Counted from the first letter of the stretch, positions 9,777 through 19,589 are shown. The stretch is 64,000 nt of DNA from Prochlorococcus sp. AG-363-A16 (GCA_003280345.1 QCFB01000003.1:31268-95267); one strand, 5' to 3'. Made by a program: numbers and translations. Notes: generated by a model not told the origin, from the letters alone.

Positions 9777-9983
9777 CTAAAAAAGGATCAAAAATCGAAT
9801 CTTGTTGGTCATTTTCAAAATTTCCTTAAAGGAATTCTGGAGAATACGAATTTTTAGTAATAGAAACCAATGGAAATTTCTTCAAGAGGAAGGTTTTAGA
9901 ATTAATTCTAGAAAATCTGTCAGCATTAAATACATTGCTTTAAGCTGATCGATAATTTTTCATTCATTGCCTGAGATCTTTCC

Positions 9984-10451
9984 ATGACTGAGGTTTCCAC
10001 CTCCTCCTCTTCAAAAAAGTATGGCAGTGCAGTAATTGATGAAATAGTCGAAAAACTCCGTTCAACAACTGATCCTCGTAGAAGGTACGAATACGTGCTT
10101 TGGCTAGGGAAAAAACTTCCGCTGTTACCTAAAGAGTCTTTGAACGAAGCAATCAAAGTTAAAGGTTGCGTTTCAAGCGTTTATGTTCTTGGAGAGCTTG
10201 AGGACGGCAGAATTAACTGGAAAGGATTCTCCGACTCGTTAATCACTAAAGGGTTACTAGCATTACTTGTAAAAGGTCTCTCCAACCTCACACCAGAGCA
10301 AGTATCTGAAGTAGACGTTCATTTTATTGAAGAGACTGGGCTTAGAGGCAGCCTCACCCCATCGCGAGCTAATGGCTTCCTTAATATTCTTCTAAATATG
10401 AAAGCCCAAGCTCGATCATTGGCCAAACAAGAAGCACCAACTAATTTATAG
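9984..10451 (+). CDS. sufE: Cysteine desulfuration protein SufE
   Basis: 155 aa. SufE accepts persulfide sulfur from the cysteine desulfurase SufS and passes it to the SufBCD scaffold for Fe-S cluster assembly. The acceptor cysteine is Cys62 in KGCVSSVYV; the motif YEYVLWLGKKLP upstream is typical. No other suf genes are nearby. hom starts 37 bp downstream on the same strand. Confidence 0.93.
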   Translation: MTEVSTSSSSKKYGSAVIDEIVEKLRSTTDPRRRYEYVLWLGKKLPLLPKESLNEAIKVKGCVSSVYVLGELEDGRINWKGFSDSLITKGLLALLVKGLSNLTPEQVSEVDVHFIEETGLRGSLTPSRANGFLNILLNMKAQARSLAKQEAPTNL

Positions 10452-10488
10452 ATACGCGTGAGAGACTAATCATCTTAAATAATCAACT

Positions 10489-11805
10489 ATGAGGAAAAAA
10501 ATTGGCATAGGTCTGCTTGGCCTTGGAACAGTAGGAACTGGTGTTGCAAAGATCATCCAAAAATCTCAGGGGCGAAATCCTCTTGTTTCAGAAATAGAAA
10601 TAGTCCGAATAGGTGTTAGGGAACTAAACCGTCCAAGATCAATTGAATTACCACAGCATTTACTAACTCAAAAACCAGAGGAAGTTATAGATGATCCTTC
10701 AGTAGAAGTTGTAGTTGAAATGATGGGGGGTATAGAACCAGCCAGAACATTAATTCTTAGAGCTATATCCGCAGGGAAATCAGTTGTTACTGCAAACAAA
10801 GCTGTTATAGCAAGATACGGTGAAGAGATTTCTTCTGCTGCAAATAAAGCAGGGGTTTACGTTCTTATTGAAGCAGCGGTTGGTGGTGGAATACCAATTA
10901 TTGAGCCATTAAAGCAATCTCTTGGTGGAAATAGAATTCAAAGAATCAGCGGAATTATCAACGGAACTACTAATTACATTCTTAGCAGAATGGCAAAAGA
11001 AGGCACCTCATATAAAAACGTATTACAAGATGCACAAAAACTTGGTTATGCAGAAGCCGATCCATCAGCAGACATTGAAGGAGGTGATGCTGCAGATAAA
11101 ATCGCAATCCTTTGCGGATTAGCTTTTGGAGGACGAATCGAGCGCTCAAAAATCCCCACCCAAGGTATTAAGAACGTAGAGATTCGAGATATTGAATACG
11201 CCGCCCAACTTGGTTACAGCGTAAAGCTTCTTGCTATAGCAACCTCTTTCGAAACAAAATCTACTAATAAATCCTCTATCCCCTTAGCTGCATGGGTGCA
11301 GCCCACTCTTGTTGCTAACGAACATCCATTGTCACGAGTAAATGGCGTAAATAACGCAATTCTTGTTGAAGGAGATCCAATTGGGGAAGTAATGTTTTAT
11401 GGACCTGGAGCAGGAGCGGGGCCAACCGCTTCAGCTGTTGTTGCAGATATCCTCAATATCGCTGGCATCCATTCACTAGGATCTACAAACAATTCCTTAG
11501 ACCCCTTACTTGCCGCCAGCAGTTGGAGAAACTGCCATCTTGTTGAGCCTAGCGAAATAATTCAAAGGAACTATGTTCGTCTCAATGCAAAAGACACCCC
11601 AGGTGTAATAGGTCTAATCGGAAATCAATTCGGCAATCATGGCGTCTCAATTCAGTCAATTGTTCAATTTGATGCAAGTGCGAATGATGCAGAAATCGTT
11701 GTCATTACTCATGAAGTAACTAAAGGTCAAGCCATGAAAGCACTATCAGCTATCAAAAATTTACCGGAAATCAATAGCATTACAGCGCATATGGGCTGCC
11801 TATAA
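10489..11805 (+). CDS. hom: Homoserine dehydrogenase
   Basis: 438 aa. N-terminal NAD(P)-binding Rossmann motif GLLGLGTVGTGV at residues 7-18; substrate-domain signature GYAEADPSADIEGGDAADK; C-terminal ACT domain (from about 360: VRLNAKDTPGVIGLIGN) for regulatory amino-acid binding. It reduces aspartate semialdehyde to homoserine, the branch towards threonine and methionine. The standalone monofunctional form, without aspartokinase, is the usual cyanobacterial arrangement. Confidence 0.97.
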   Translation: MRKKIGIGLLGLGTVGTGVAKIIQKSQGRNPLVSEIEIVRIGVRELNRPRSIELPQHLLTQKPEEVIDDPSVEVVVEMMGGIEPARTLILRAISAGKSVVTANKAVIARYGEEISSAANKAGVYVLIEAAVGGGIPIIEPLKQSLGGNRIQRISGIINGTTNYILSRMAKEGTSYKNVLQDAQKLGYAEADPSADIEGGDAADKIAILCGLAFGGRIERSKIPTQGIKNVEIRDIEYAAQLGYSVKLLAIATSFETKSTNKSSIPLAAWVQPTLVANEHPLSRVNGVNNAILVEGDPIGEVMFYGPGAGAGPTASAVVADILNIAGIHSLGSTNNSLDPLLAASSWRNCHLVEPSEIIQRNYVRLNAKDTPGVIGLIGNQFGNHGVSIQSIVQFDASANDAEIVVITHEVTKGQAMKALSAIKNLPEINSITAHMGCL

Positions 11806-11827
11806 AAATTCCGCATAAGACAAGCAT

Positions 11828-11926
11828 TTAATTTCTCTGTACCAAATCAAAAAAATCTAAAGACCCTGACTTGTCCTCCTCAAAGTGCTCCATCAGCGCT
11901 TCAATTAATTCAATAGAAACCTTCAT
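11828..11926 (-). CDS. Possible 32-aa peptide
   Basis: ATG start at 11926, product begins MKVSIELIEALMEHFEED and ends DLVQRN. It is acidic and helical in appearance. The same frame stays open ~60 bp upstream (…GCPYE-MKVS…) antisense to the start of the next gene but without another start codon. No recognised family. It lies between hom and the 62-aa gene on the opposite strand. Confidence 0.35.
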   Translation of the reverse strand: MKVSIELIEALMEHFEEDKSGSLDFFDLVQRN

Positions 11927-11946
11927 CTCATAAGGACATCCGAAAT

Positions 11947-12135
11947 ATGGGGGATCTCCATCAGGGTGACTGCATTCAACTAATCACAGGGGAGACATTA
12001 TTCCAAGTGATAGGAGTAGATGAAAAACATCAAAGATGTTGGGTGAGGCATTGGCCCCTCCTACCAAAAGGATCTCCTGTTTTTGAGGTATCAATACAAC
12101 AAATTGCTGGACTTTCCAAAAGTGAGCAATTATGA
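11947..12135 (+). CDS. Conserved-looking 62-aa protein of unknown function
   Basis: Small soluble protein (MGDLHQGDCIQLITGE…), predicted mostly beta strand, without TM segments. It is immediately upstream of the ABC binding protein gene (11 bp to its TTG start), so the two are probably co-transcribed. I cannot assign a function. Confidence 0.7.
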   Translation: MGDLHQGDCIQLITGETLFQVIGVDEKHQRCWVRHWPLLPKGSPVFEVSIQQIAGLSKSEQL

Positions 12136-12146
12136 ATTAATACACC

Positions 12147-13769
12147 TTGATCATAAGGCCCCTTATAAAAGACTTGATTCTCCCTAAATCCAATTTTAGG
12201 AAAGGTCCAAGGTGTGCTTTTTGGATATCTATTTTATTAATCGCATTAACTCAAACATCTTGTAGGCCTACCAGGAAAAGTTCTCGTATAATTGTTGCGA
12301 GCGCAGGAAAAATCACATCGCTAGACCCTGCTCAGGCAAGTACTTATCATTCTCTCCAAATAATAAGTGCATTAGGCGATACCCTTTATAAGCTAGGGCC
12401 AAACGGCTTAATAAAACCAAACTTAGCCAAAGCACTTCCGCAAGTTAATGACGAAGGTCTAACAATCACTATTCCACTTCGAGAAGATGTGATCTTTCAC
12501 GATAAGACTCGTTTCGACGCAAAAGCAATGGCATTTAGCATAAGGCGCTTTAGAGAAATAGGAACACTAAATTATATTTTAGATGGGCGAATAGCTGCTA
12601 TAGAAACCCCAGAGAAATTTGTCCTCAGGCTCCGGTTAACAAGGCCATCAAGTTCAATCAATGGATTGCTAACATCAATAAACCTCACTCCTATTTCTCC
12701 TAAAGCATATAAAAATTACAAGGATAGGTTCCTTAACAAAAAGTTCATAGGTACAGGTCCATATAAACTTGTAAGCTTCAACTCTCAACAACAAATACTT
12801 AAGCCATTCGATCTATACTGGGGTAGTCCAGCAAGAAATTCAGGGATAAATTTTATAAATCTTAGCAACTCAATATCTCTTTTTTCAGCCATGAAAAGTG
12901 GCGAGGTTGATGTTCTTCTCTCTAATTCAATTGATGAAGATCAAAGACATTACCTCCATAAGATGTCCAAGCAAAATATGTTCAAAGAAGGTGAAGGTTC
13001 TGCTATGGAAATTGGGTACATAACCTTCCTAAGTAACACTCCGCCGCTTAACCAACAAATTCTAAGAAAAGCTCTTACTTATAGCATTGATAGAAATCTA
13101 ATTAGCAAGAGAGTTAGTTATGGCTTAAGAGCACCTCTACGTTCATTAATCCCTCCAAGGTTGAAAACTATCGATAGCAATCCCTGGCCTCTATATAATC
13201 CAAGTCATGCAAGATTTTTATTTCAAAAAGCTGGTTATTGTGGCACAAAAAAAATTACAGTCCCATTAACTTTCAGATCAAATGTACCTGCTGACAAACT
13301 GTTAGCACTTACATGGCAAGCACAGGTAAAAAGAGACCTTTCAGATTGCCTTATATTGAGCCTTAATGGAGTCGAATCTACAACTATCTATAGACAATTA
13401 GGAGAAGGAGCTTTTCAGGCTGTAATGCTCGACTGGAGAGGTGCTTATCCCGACCCAGAGGCCTATCTTTCTCCTTTCCTTAGCTGTAAAAAAATCAATA
13501 AGAATATCTGCGAAAAGGGGGAGTCCGTTAGCAGTGGCAGTTTCTGGGCCGACTCATTTATTGAAAAGAACTTAAGGGAAAGCGATCAACTTATTGGAAC
13601 AAAACGATTGGAAAGACTATATAAAGTCGAAAGAATTGCAGCAGAAGGAGCTGCCTATCTTCCTATTTGGCTAGTTAAACCTCGGGCCTGGAGCCAACTT
13701 GATTTGCAAAGGCCAGAATTCGATGCAAGCGGCCAATTGCGTCTAGATCGACTCAGGAAAATAAAATAA
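12147..13769 (+). CDS. ABC transporter substrate-binding lipoprotein, family 5 (peptide/nickel type)
   Basis: 540 aa, TTG start. N-terminal hydrophobic segment followed by lipobox LTQTSC (Cys ~39), so it is likely a membrane-tethered lipoprotein. Family 5 solute-binding features: SLDPAQASTYHSLQIISALGDTLY, the F-DAKAMAFSIRRF motif and C-terminal GAYPDPEAYLSPFLSC. Such proteins deliver oligopeptides or similar ligands to Dpp/Opp-type importers; the ligand here is unknown. The permease follows after 3 bp. Confidence 0.9.
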   Translation: MIIRPLIKDLILPKSNFRKGPRCAFWISILLIALTQTSCRPTRKSSRIIVASAGKITSLDPAQASTYHSLQIISALGDTLYKLGPNGLIKPNLAKALPQVNDEGLTITIPLREDVIFHDKTRFDAKAMAFSIRRFREIGTLNYILDGRIAAIETPEKFVLRLRLTRPSSSINGLLTSINLTPISPKAYKNYKDRFLNKKFIGTGPYKLVSFNSQQQILKPFDLYWGSPARNSGINFINLSNSISLFSAMKSGEVDVLLSNSIDEDQRHYLHKMSKQNMFKEGEGSAMEIGYITFLSNTPPLNQQILRKALTYSIDRNLISKRVSYGLRAPLRSLIPPRLKTIDSNPWPLYNPSHARFLFQKAGYCGTKKITVPLTFRSNVPADKLLALTWQAQVKRDLSDCLILSLNGVESTTIYRQLGEGAFQAVMLDWRGAYPDPEAYLSPFLSCKKINKNICEKGESVSSGSFWADSFIEKNLRESDQLIGTKRLERLYKVERIAAEGAAYLPIWLVKPRAWSQLDLQRPEFDASGQLRLDRLRKIK

Positions 13770-13772
13770 ATA

Positions 13773-14792
13773 ATGAGTAGAAAAAAAGCACTACTTCAAT
13801 ACAGCGTAACTCGTTTGGCACTGATTCCCATAATGCTTTGGCTTATCTCAAGCATGGTTTTTGTCCTACTACGAATTGCCCCTGGAGACCCTGTGGATGC
13901 AATACTTGGGAATAGAGCAAATGCAATTGCAAGGGAAACTTTAAGAGCGAAGCTGGGATTAGACCAGCCTCTATTAAATCAATATTTAAACTTTATTAAT
14001 GGACTAAGTCATGGTGATCTAGGAGAAGCCCTTGTTAATCAAGAGCCAGTTTCAGAAATAATTTCAAAAGCTCTTCCCGCAAGTATTGAACTTGGAGTCT
14101 GTTCACTAATAATTGCAATAGCACTCGGATTATTGGTTGGGTTTAGTGGACTTGCAAAAGCCGAAGGAAAAATAGATCTACTTGCACGGATATACGGGAT
14201 AAGCACCTATGCGATGCCACCATTCTGGGCAGCAATACTTGTTCAACTTCTATTTTCAGTGGCGCTAGGATGGCTTCCTGTTGGAGGCCGATTCCCACCA
14301 GGTTTGATTCAACCTGAAGGAAGCGGATTCTTGCTCTTAGACAGCATTTGCACTGGAAATTTACCAGCTTTACAAGGGACAATTAGACACTTAATTCTTC
14401 CTGCTAGCACTCTTGGGGTACTTCTTAGCGGAATCTTCAGTAGATCTCTAAGGATAAACCTAGGCAGAATGCTTGAAGCAGATCATATAGAGGCTGCAAG
14501 AAGTAGAGGAATTAATGAGTCTCGCGTAGTTCTTTATCATGCACTCCCAAATGCACTATTACCTGTACTTACTATTGCAGGGATAACAATAGCTTCATTA
14601 ATTGGTGGAGCTCTACTTATAGAGGTCACATTTTCTTGGCCTGGTATAGCATTAAGGCTTCAAGAAGCAATTAATCAACGTGATTACCCTGTAGTTCAAG
14701 GAATTGTTGTTGTTGTTGCAAGCCTAGTTGTTTTATTAAGTGTAGTAGTTGATCTTTTAGTTGCTTCTATTGACCCTCGAATTCGCTATTAG
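13773..14792 (+). CDS. ABC transporter permease, DppB/OppB family
   Basis: 339 aa, about six TM helices. N-terminal DppB signature MLWLISSMVFVLLRIAPGDPVDAILG; EAA loop DHIEAARSRGINESRVVLYHALPNAL for contact with the ATPase. It forms an apparent two-gene operon with the binding protein. No DppC-type second permease or ATPases follow: the next gene is convergent. The 3' end overlaps the hydrolase gene by 26 bp. Confidence 0.92.
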   Translation: MSRKKALLQYSVTRLALIPIMLWLISSMVFVLLRIAPGDPVDAILGNRANAIARETLRAKLGLDQPLLNQYLNFINGLSHGDLGEALVNQEPVSEIISKALPASIELGVCSLIIAIALGLLVGFSGLAKAEGKIDLLARIYGISTYAMPPFWAAILVQLLFSVALGWLPVGGRFPPGLIQPEGSGFLLLDSICTGNLPALQGTIRHLILPASTLGVLLSGIFSRSLRINLGRMLEADHIEAARSRGINESRVVLYHALPNALLPVLTIAGITIASLIGGALLIEVTFSWPGIALRLQEAINQRDYPVVQGIVVVVASLVVLLSVVVDLLVASIDPRIRY

Positions 14793-16428
14793 ATTTTATA
14801 AGGTTCTTTATTGTAGAGCGGTCTAGGATATGAAAATGTAGACCTTTTTTTTCATTCCCAAAAAACTTACTAAGTCCTTTGCCAGCTTCGAAGTTCTCCA
14901 AGAAGCTGATTATTTCTTTTGCTAATAAACTCTGTACGGCAAGAGGTTGGAAACCTACTAACGCCTCACCAAGCTGAAAAAGGTCATCACCTTGCTGCTG
15001 ATCAAACTGACTTTCAACACGAACTGGAGAGAAATGACTAGCACCTTCAATTAACAAAGTTCGACTGAATTTATTTGGAGTTGTAGCAATCATTAAACCA
15101 AGCTGTTCGCTAAGAGCAGGTGTAACCAAGTCATAAGTTCCACCTATTAAAAAAACTGGTATAGATAACTTTGCACTTCCCTCACTAGGCCAAAGCAAAC
15201 TCCCAAAACTATTCAATGCAACTATTGCACTTAACTGAGGAATTTCCTTCTGTTTTAATAATGGGTCGTCAATCAACTGGCATTGCAAAAGTTGAGAAAG
15301 ATTAGTTAAAGAAAGGTCGTCAAGTGCTTCTTCACAACGAATAGCAAGACCTGGCTCTGGTGTAGCTCCAGCAGCAAAAAAAGTAGTCAATGCTCCCAAT
15401 GAATGGCCCATCAAAATCAACTTTTCGCCAGATACATCTAACTCACCTTGCGCTTGCGCTTTTAAGACTTCATAAAGATCTTCCAACCGATCTGGCAGGA
15501 CTTCAGCACCTGGAACAGTGCTTCTACCTTCCAACAAATCTTTTACAGCTTCTGGATCACTGCCTGGATGCTCAAGTAAAACAACTGGCCAACCTTCTCG
15601 ACTAAGACTCCGAGCTAACCAACGAAAATGTTCTTGAGCTCCACCTAACCCAGGCATAAATACAACCCAAGCTTTTCTTTGAGTAGCACCTATCGATGGT
15701 TTCCATAATTCAAGAGTTAAAGGGGTAGAGCGGTGGCTAACAAACAAAGGTTGTTTCTCTGAGACAGGAACAGGGAGATTGTTTGTAACCAGAGGAGTCT
15801 TTTCAAAAGGTGGGTTCTTTTTAGAAAGGTTTGAAAGAAAAACCAAAAGTTTTTGCTGATTTTTCAATTCAGTACGCCAACGAGTGGCAATTTTCAATAA
15901 CGCGTCAAGGTCTAGAAGAATGCTTTCGGCTGGCAATTCTTTGAGAAGGTCTAAAGTCGAAACTTGAGACTGAGATGCAAGAAGTGATTCCAAAGTACTA
16001 AAAACTCTTTGACCACTTCTGTCGTCATCCAATCTCACCAAATCACTAACTTCATCTAGCAACTCGCGACCCACCCAACTGCGTAACATCTGTCGAGCCA
16101 TACTTATATCTTTTATCAGTGGAGCTTGAAGCAATTTGACTAAGCCGGCCCTGCTTTCAAGATCAAGCAAGTTCAGCCAAGCAGCTAGCTCAGAATCCAT
16201 TGTCTTTCCATCTCTAGCCCAATCAGCGAGCTCTTTAATCGAGTCAGGCAAAGACATTCCTTCTACCCAACTAGTCAACTCCTTTATTGATATAGGTATA
16301 GACATATCTTCAAACTGAACTTCAATCCTTTCAGCAGCTTTTAATTGCATAACTCCTATAGGCCCAAGCATCAGACTCCCTATCAGTCCAATCAAAAATC
16401 TTTTTCCTATTGAGCGTCCTAAACGCAA
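14767..16428 (-). CDS. Alpha/beta hydrolase with N-terminal helical domain (DUF1400-like)
   Basis: About 553 aa from a TTG at 16428. The frame extends further to an ATG at 16539, but that would overlap the divergent MFS gene by 130 bp and delay the signal peptide. From 16428 the N-terminus (MRLGRSIGKRFLIGLIGSL…) is a clean signal sequence. Residues ~40-240 are helical, resembling the DUF1400 N-domain; the C-terminal half has the nucleophile elbow GHSLG in LILMGHSLGALTTFF and a late GASHF histidine. It is probably an exported lipase/esterase; substrate unknown. Confidence 0.85.
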   Translation of the reverse strand: MRLGRSIGKRFLIGLIGSLMLGPIGVMQLKAAERIEVQFEDMSIPISIKELTSWVEGMSLPDSIKELADWARDGKTMDSELAAWLNLLDLESRAGLVKLLQAPLIKDISMARQMLRSWVGRELLDEVSDLVRLDDDRSGQRVFSTLESLLASQSQVSTLDLLKELPAESILLDLDALLKIATRWRTELKNQQKLLVFLSNLSKKNPPFEKTPLVTNNLPVPVSEKQPLFVSHRSTPLTLELWKPSIGATQRKAWVVFMPGLGGAQEHFRWLARSLSREGWPVVLLEHPGSDPEAVKDLLEGRSTVPGAEVLPDRLEDLYEVLKAQAQGELDVSGEKLILMGHSLGALTTFFAAGATPEPGLAIRCEEALDDLSLTNLSQLLQCQLIDDPLLKQKEIPQLSAIVALNSFGSLLWPSEGSAKLSIPVFLIGGTYDLVTPALSEQLGLMIATTPNKFSRTLLIEGASHFSPVRVESQFDQQQGDDLFQLGEALVGFQPLAVQSLLAKEIISFLENFEAGKGLSKFFGNEKKGLHFHILDRSTIKNLIKSNSEFEGQ

Positions 16429-17675
16429 AGAGTAATACCAAACAGTGGTGGAACCATTTTCCCCCAGCACTGCGCGTTTTAACCAGAACACGTCTCTTGG
16501 CTTCGTTTGGCGCTGGTGGTGTGATCTATCTTTCCCCATTGGTTTTTAACCAACTAAATCTTTCTGCAGCCAAAATTGGCAGTGGATTAGCAGCTGCAGC
16601 AATTGCAGGAACAATTTCCCGTCTCATAAGCGGCAGATTGCTTGATATAGGGAAAAGCTCTTCATTCTTAATAAAACTTGCTGCCTTCGTTGCAATTATT
16701 GGAGATCTATGGCTCCTAATTGCTCAAAACTATTCTGAATACATAGGAGGTCAATTATTTGTAGGCGCTGCAGCAGGACTCTATTGGCCTGCTGTTGAAT
16801 TAGCCGTACCTGCTAGTTGCACCAACCTTCTATCAAGCAAAGGCTTCGCACTAGTTCGTAGTGCAGATGCTCTGGGGACAAGTCTTGGTGCTCTGTTGGG
16901 ATCAATATCAGCATGGTTAGGCATTATTCGCGCAATCTATTTAATAGATATCTTTTGCATGCTTTTATTGTTAAGTCTATTGGCCAAACAACCTATAAAG
17001 ACTCTGCAAAAACCTACAAAAAAACAACTTGCTAAAATCTCATTCCAAATAAAGAAAGCAACTATTCAAAATAACTTTACATGGTTAAATCTACTCTTTC
17101 CGATTCTTGCGCTTAGCCTTCTTTCAACAGGAATTTTCTCCCTTCTCCAAAGCACTTTGCCACTTGACCTAGTCAAGGGTGGAATATTAAGGCCTCCACT
17201 AAGCGAGGCTTGGAGTGGAAGTCTAATTGCTATTCAATTGGGCTTATTAGTCATTTTTCAATGGCCAGTAGGTAATTGGTTAGCTGGAAGAAGTATCAAA
17301 GTTGGCTTGAGAATAAGCCTTTTGTGTTTCTCATCAGGATGCTTCCTTCTTGGAATATCAGCTCTTTCAAAGTTTGGAATAATCATTGCTTTAGCCTCCC
17401 AAGTCCCTTTAGCAGTTGCGTTGGCTGCATTTTTACCTACTGCAACTGAGGCGATAACTCAAGTCCCCCCAAAAGAACATCGAGGTATTGCAATGGCAAT
17501 GTATTCACAATGTTTTGCAGTTAGTGCCTTCATTGCACCTACTTTCGCTGGGTGGATATTAGATAAGCATGGGAACGGGGTATTTCTTTGGCTATTAATG
17601 AGTGCAGCATGCATAATTATGCTTCCAACAGTTCAAAAAGTCCGTATAAAAAAGAAACCCAACTTTAAACAATAA
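16410..17675 (+). CDS. Major facilitator superfamily transporter
   Basis: 421 aa with about 12 hydrophobic segments. N-terminal RVLTRTRLLASFGAGGVIYLSPLVFNQL and loop motif RLISGRLLDIGKSS (the MFS loop 2-3 signature G-x-x-x-D/R). The second half repeats the pattern (NWLAGRSIKVGLR). Substrate unknown. The TTG start at 16410 overlaps the likely start of the divergent hydrolase by ~19 bp, so both promoters must lie within the opposing genes. Confidence 0.9.
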   Translation: MSVLNAKSNTKQWWNHFPPALRVLTRTRLLASFGAGGVIYLSPLVFNQLNLSAAKIGSGLAAAAIAGTISRLISGRLLDIGKSSSFLIKLAAFVAIIGDLWLLIAQNYSEYIGGQLFVGAAAGLYWPAVELAVPASCTNLLSSKGFALVRSADALGTSLGALLGSISAWLGIIRAIYLIDIFCMLLLLSLLAKQPIKTLQKPTKKQLAKISFQIKKATIQNNFTWLNLLFPILALSLLSTGIFSLLQSTLPLDLVKGGILRPPLSEAWSGSLIAIQLGLLVIFQWPVGNWLAGRSIKVGLRISLLCFSSGCFLLGISALSKFGIIIALASQVPLAVALAAFLPTATEAITQVPPKEHRGIAMAMYSQCFAVSAFIAPTFAGWILDKHGNGVFLWLLMSAACIIMLPTVQKVRIKKKPNFKQ

Positions 17676-17722
17676 TCAGAGATAGTAAAAAAAATTCCTA
17701 ACCCTCTATTAAATGTTAATAA

Positions 17723-18073
17723 CTACTCGTTATCCAATTCTAAAAGGCGACGCTCCCTCAAGAAAAGAAATAAGGGCGCTCCAAATGCAAATGCAATTGT
17801 AAATATGCCAAGAATAACTATCCACAAGTTTTTCATTTTGAGCCTACGTGACTCAAAAATAATCCAAATTGTTATTGACCCAGCTCCAATAAATAAATCT
17901 CTTGAGAGAGACTGTGAGGCAGAGTTTTCATTGGCAAGTGCAATAAATTTTTGAATATCAAACCCAGGTCCATAGGTTAGAACAAAATCAATATTGGCCA
18001 ACGTAGGTAAAACTGCGCCTAAAATTGCAAAAAGCAAGTAAATCCAACTAAGCCAATTTCTTTTAAAATCCAT
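17723..18073 (-). CDS. DUF2834-like small membrane protein
   Basis: 116 aa with three or four TM segments (about 10-30, 56-74, 83-105). The stretch SLSRDLFIGAGSITIWIIFESRR followed by a basic KMKNLW turn and LFLFLRERRL end resembles the DUF2834 family. Function unknown. Convergent with the MFS gene; divergent from the PfkB kinase. Confidence 0.75.
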   Translation of the reverse strand: MDFKRNWLSWIYLLFAILGAVLPTLANIDFVLTYGPGFDIQKFIALANENSASQSLSRDLFIGAGSITIWIIFESRRLKMKNLWIVILGIFTIAFAFGAPLFLFLRERRLLELDNE

Positions 18074-18195
18074 TTAATGTTTAATACTCGTATTACTAAG
18101 CTTCATCTAATCGAGCTAAATATGTCAACAGTTAAATTATTGTGGCTTAATAATATAACTGCTTATTTAAGCCACAGAACAACTATTTAATTTAA

Positions 18196-19047
18196 ATGAA
18201 ACAGTGGCATCTTAAAGATCTACCAAAACTACAAAAGCTAAAGCTTGCAGTTGTAGGACATGTGGAATGGGTAACTTTTTCAAAAGTAAACAAACTTCCT
18301 ACAGCTGGCGTTATATGCCATGGTAATGAAATCCTAGAAGAGCCTGCGGGAGGAGGTGCAGTAACTGCTATTGAACTAGCAAGGCTTACTGGAGATTCAG
18401 TGCATTTAATCACTAGTCTTGGCAATGATTTATATGGTAAAAAAAGCGCTCAAAGGCTAGAAGAACTTGGACTAAAACTTAGTGTTGCTTGGAGGGAGAC
18501 TCCAACAAGAAGAGGCATCAGTCTTGTGGCCCCTGACGGCGAAAGGGCTATTACTGTTATTGGGAAACGACTACAACCATCTTCAACAGACCTTTTACCT
18601 TGGAGAGAATTGGCTAATTACGATGGGGTTTTCATAACAGCAACCGATTCAGCATCCATACAATTTTGCAGACAGGCAAATGTACTAGTAGCCACTCCTC
18701 GAGTAGGACTAAAGGTTCTTAGAGACTCCAACGTAAAGCTTGATGCACTAATAGGAAGTGGCCTAGACCCTGATGAAAAAATAACAAGTGCAAACTGTCT
18801 GCCTGCTCACAACCTCAGGATCGCAACGGAAGGCGCGCAAGGAGGTGAGGCCTGGCCTGGAGGGCGTTTTAAAGCATTCCAACTAAAATCAAAACCAATA
18901 GATGCATATGGATGCGGCGATAGTTTTGCCGCTGGGGTTACTGCTGGCTTGGCGTCAGGATGGAGTGTTGAGCAATCAATAAATCTGGGAGCACACTGCG
19001 GAGCACACTGCGCAGCTCGTTTCGGGCCCTATGCTAGAAGAAACTAA
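18196..19047 (+). CDS. PfkB-family carbohydrate kinase
   Basis: 283 aa. Ribokinase-fold features: EEPAGGGAVTAIELARLTG (substrate-binding glycines) near residues 52-70, and the PfkB signature DAYGCGDSFAAGVTAGLASG near 235-254 with the catalytic Asp in GCGDSF. It phosphorylates a sugar or nucleoside; the substrate cannot be told. It appears monocistronic with its own upstream AT-rich spacer of 120 bp. Confidence 0.9.
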   Translation: MKQWHLKDLPKLQKLKLAVVGHVEWVTFSKVNKLPTAGVICHGNEILEEPAGGGAVTAIELARLTGDSVHLITSLGNDLYGKKSAQRLEELGLKLSVAWRETPTRRGISLVAPDGERAITVIGKRLQPSSTDLLPWRELANYDGVFITATDSASIQFCRQANVLVATPRVGLKVLRDSNVKLDALIGSGLDPDEKITSANCLPAHNLRIATEGAQGGEAWPGGRFKAFQLKSKPIDAYGCGDSFAAGVTAGLASGWSVEQSINLGAHCGAHCAARFGPYARRN

Positions 19048-19116
19048 GCCAAAACAGTCTTTTTACTCCTAGCTCCGCTTTTGAACATTCAACAATTTAT
19101 TTAGGTGGTCTGAATA

Positions 19117-19311
19117 ATGAGTGACAATAAGACAATCAAAAGAGCAAACCTTAGTCATAAGTCAATCTTTGCTGGAATAGTGATGACAATTCTCTTAGTT
19201 GATTCAGTAATCACAATTCTTTCTATATTTAAAAATGGCATCAGAAAAAAAGAGATACTTTCCTCAAAAACAACTTATGGGTTTGACTTTGACATTGTTA
19301 TAAAGCCTTAA
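19117..19311 (+). CDS. Small membrane protein, 64 aa
   Basis: One TM segment (~18-38: FAGIVMTILLVDSVITILSIF) flanked by lysines. Starts with ATG after TTAGGTGG at a plausible ribosome-binding distance. No family recognised. First of a long run of small genes in this loosely packed region. Confidence 0.6.
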   Translation: MSDNKTIKRANLSHKSIFAGIVMTILLVDSVITILSIFKNGIRKKEILSSKTTYGFDFDIVIKP

Positions 19312-19436
19312 AAAGCTTTACTTTCTAAAGACGAACCTTTTCCATTTTTCGACATGGGAGTAATTGAGTAATATTAGCTATCGCAAGAAGGAATTTACAT
19401 GGCTTTAATTGTATTGATGTTAAGTCAATTTTATCA

Positions 19437-19589
19437 ATGCTTGTTCAAGCTACTCAAACTTCAGAAGAGAAAGTGGCTATGAATGAAAAGCACTACCAAG
19501 CAATAATGCAAGCATACAGTGAAGGGCTACTTTGGCCAAGCAACAGAAAAACAAGGTCAAAGTTTCTATTCCTTAAAGAAGATGAATAG
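19437..19589 (+). CDS. Possible 50-aa protein
   Basis: ATG start; product contains EKHYQAIMQAYSEGLLWPSN and ends FLFLKEDE. The codon pattern looks protein-like, with balanced charged and aromatic residues. An overlapping 27-codon frame starts at 19399 (MALIVLMLSQ…) and ends inside it. No family recognised; the surrounding 19312-19753 stretch holds nothing else I can support. Confidence 0.4.
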   Translation: MLVQATQTSEEKVAMNEKHYQAIMQAYSEGLLWPSNRKTRSKFLFLKEDE

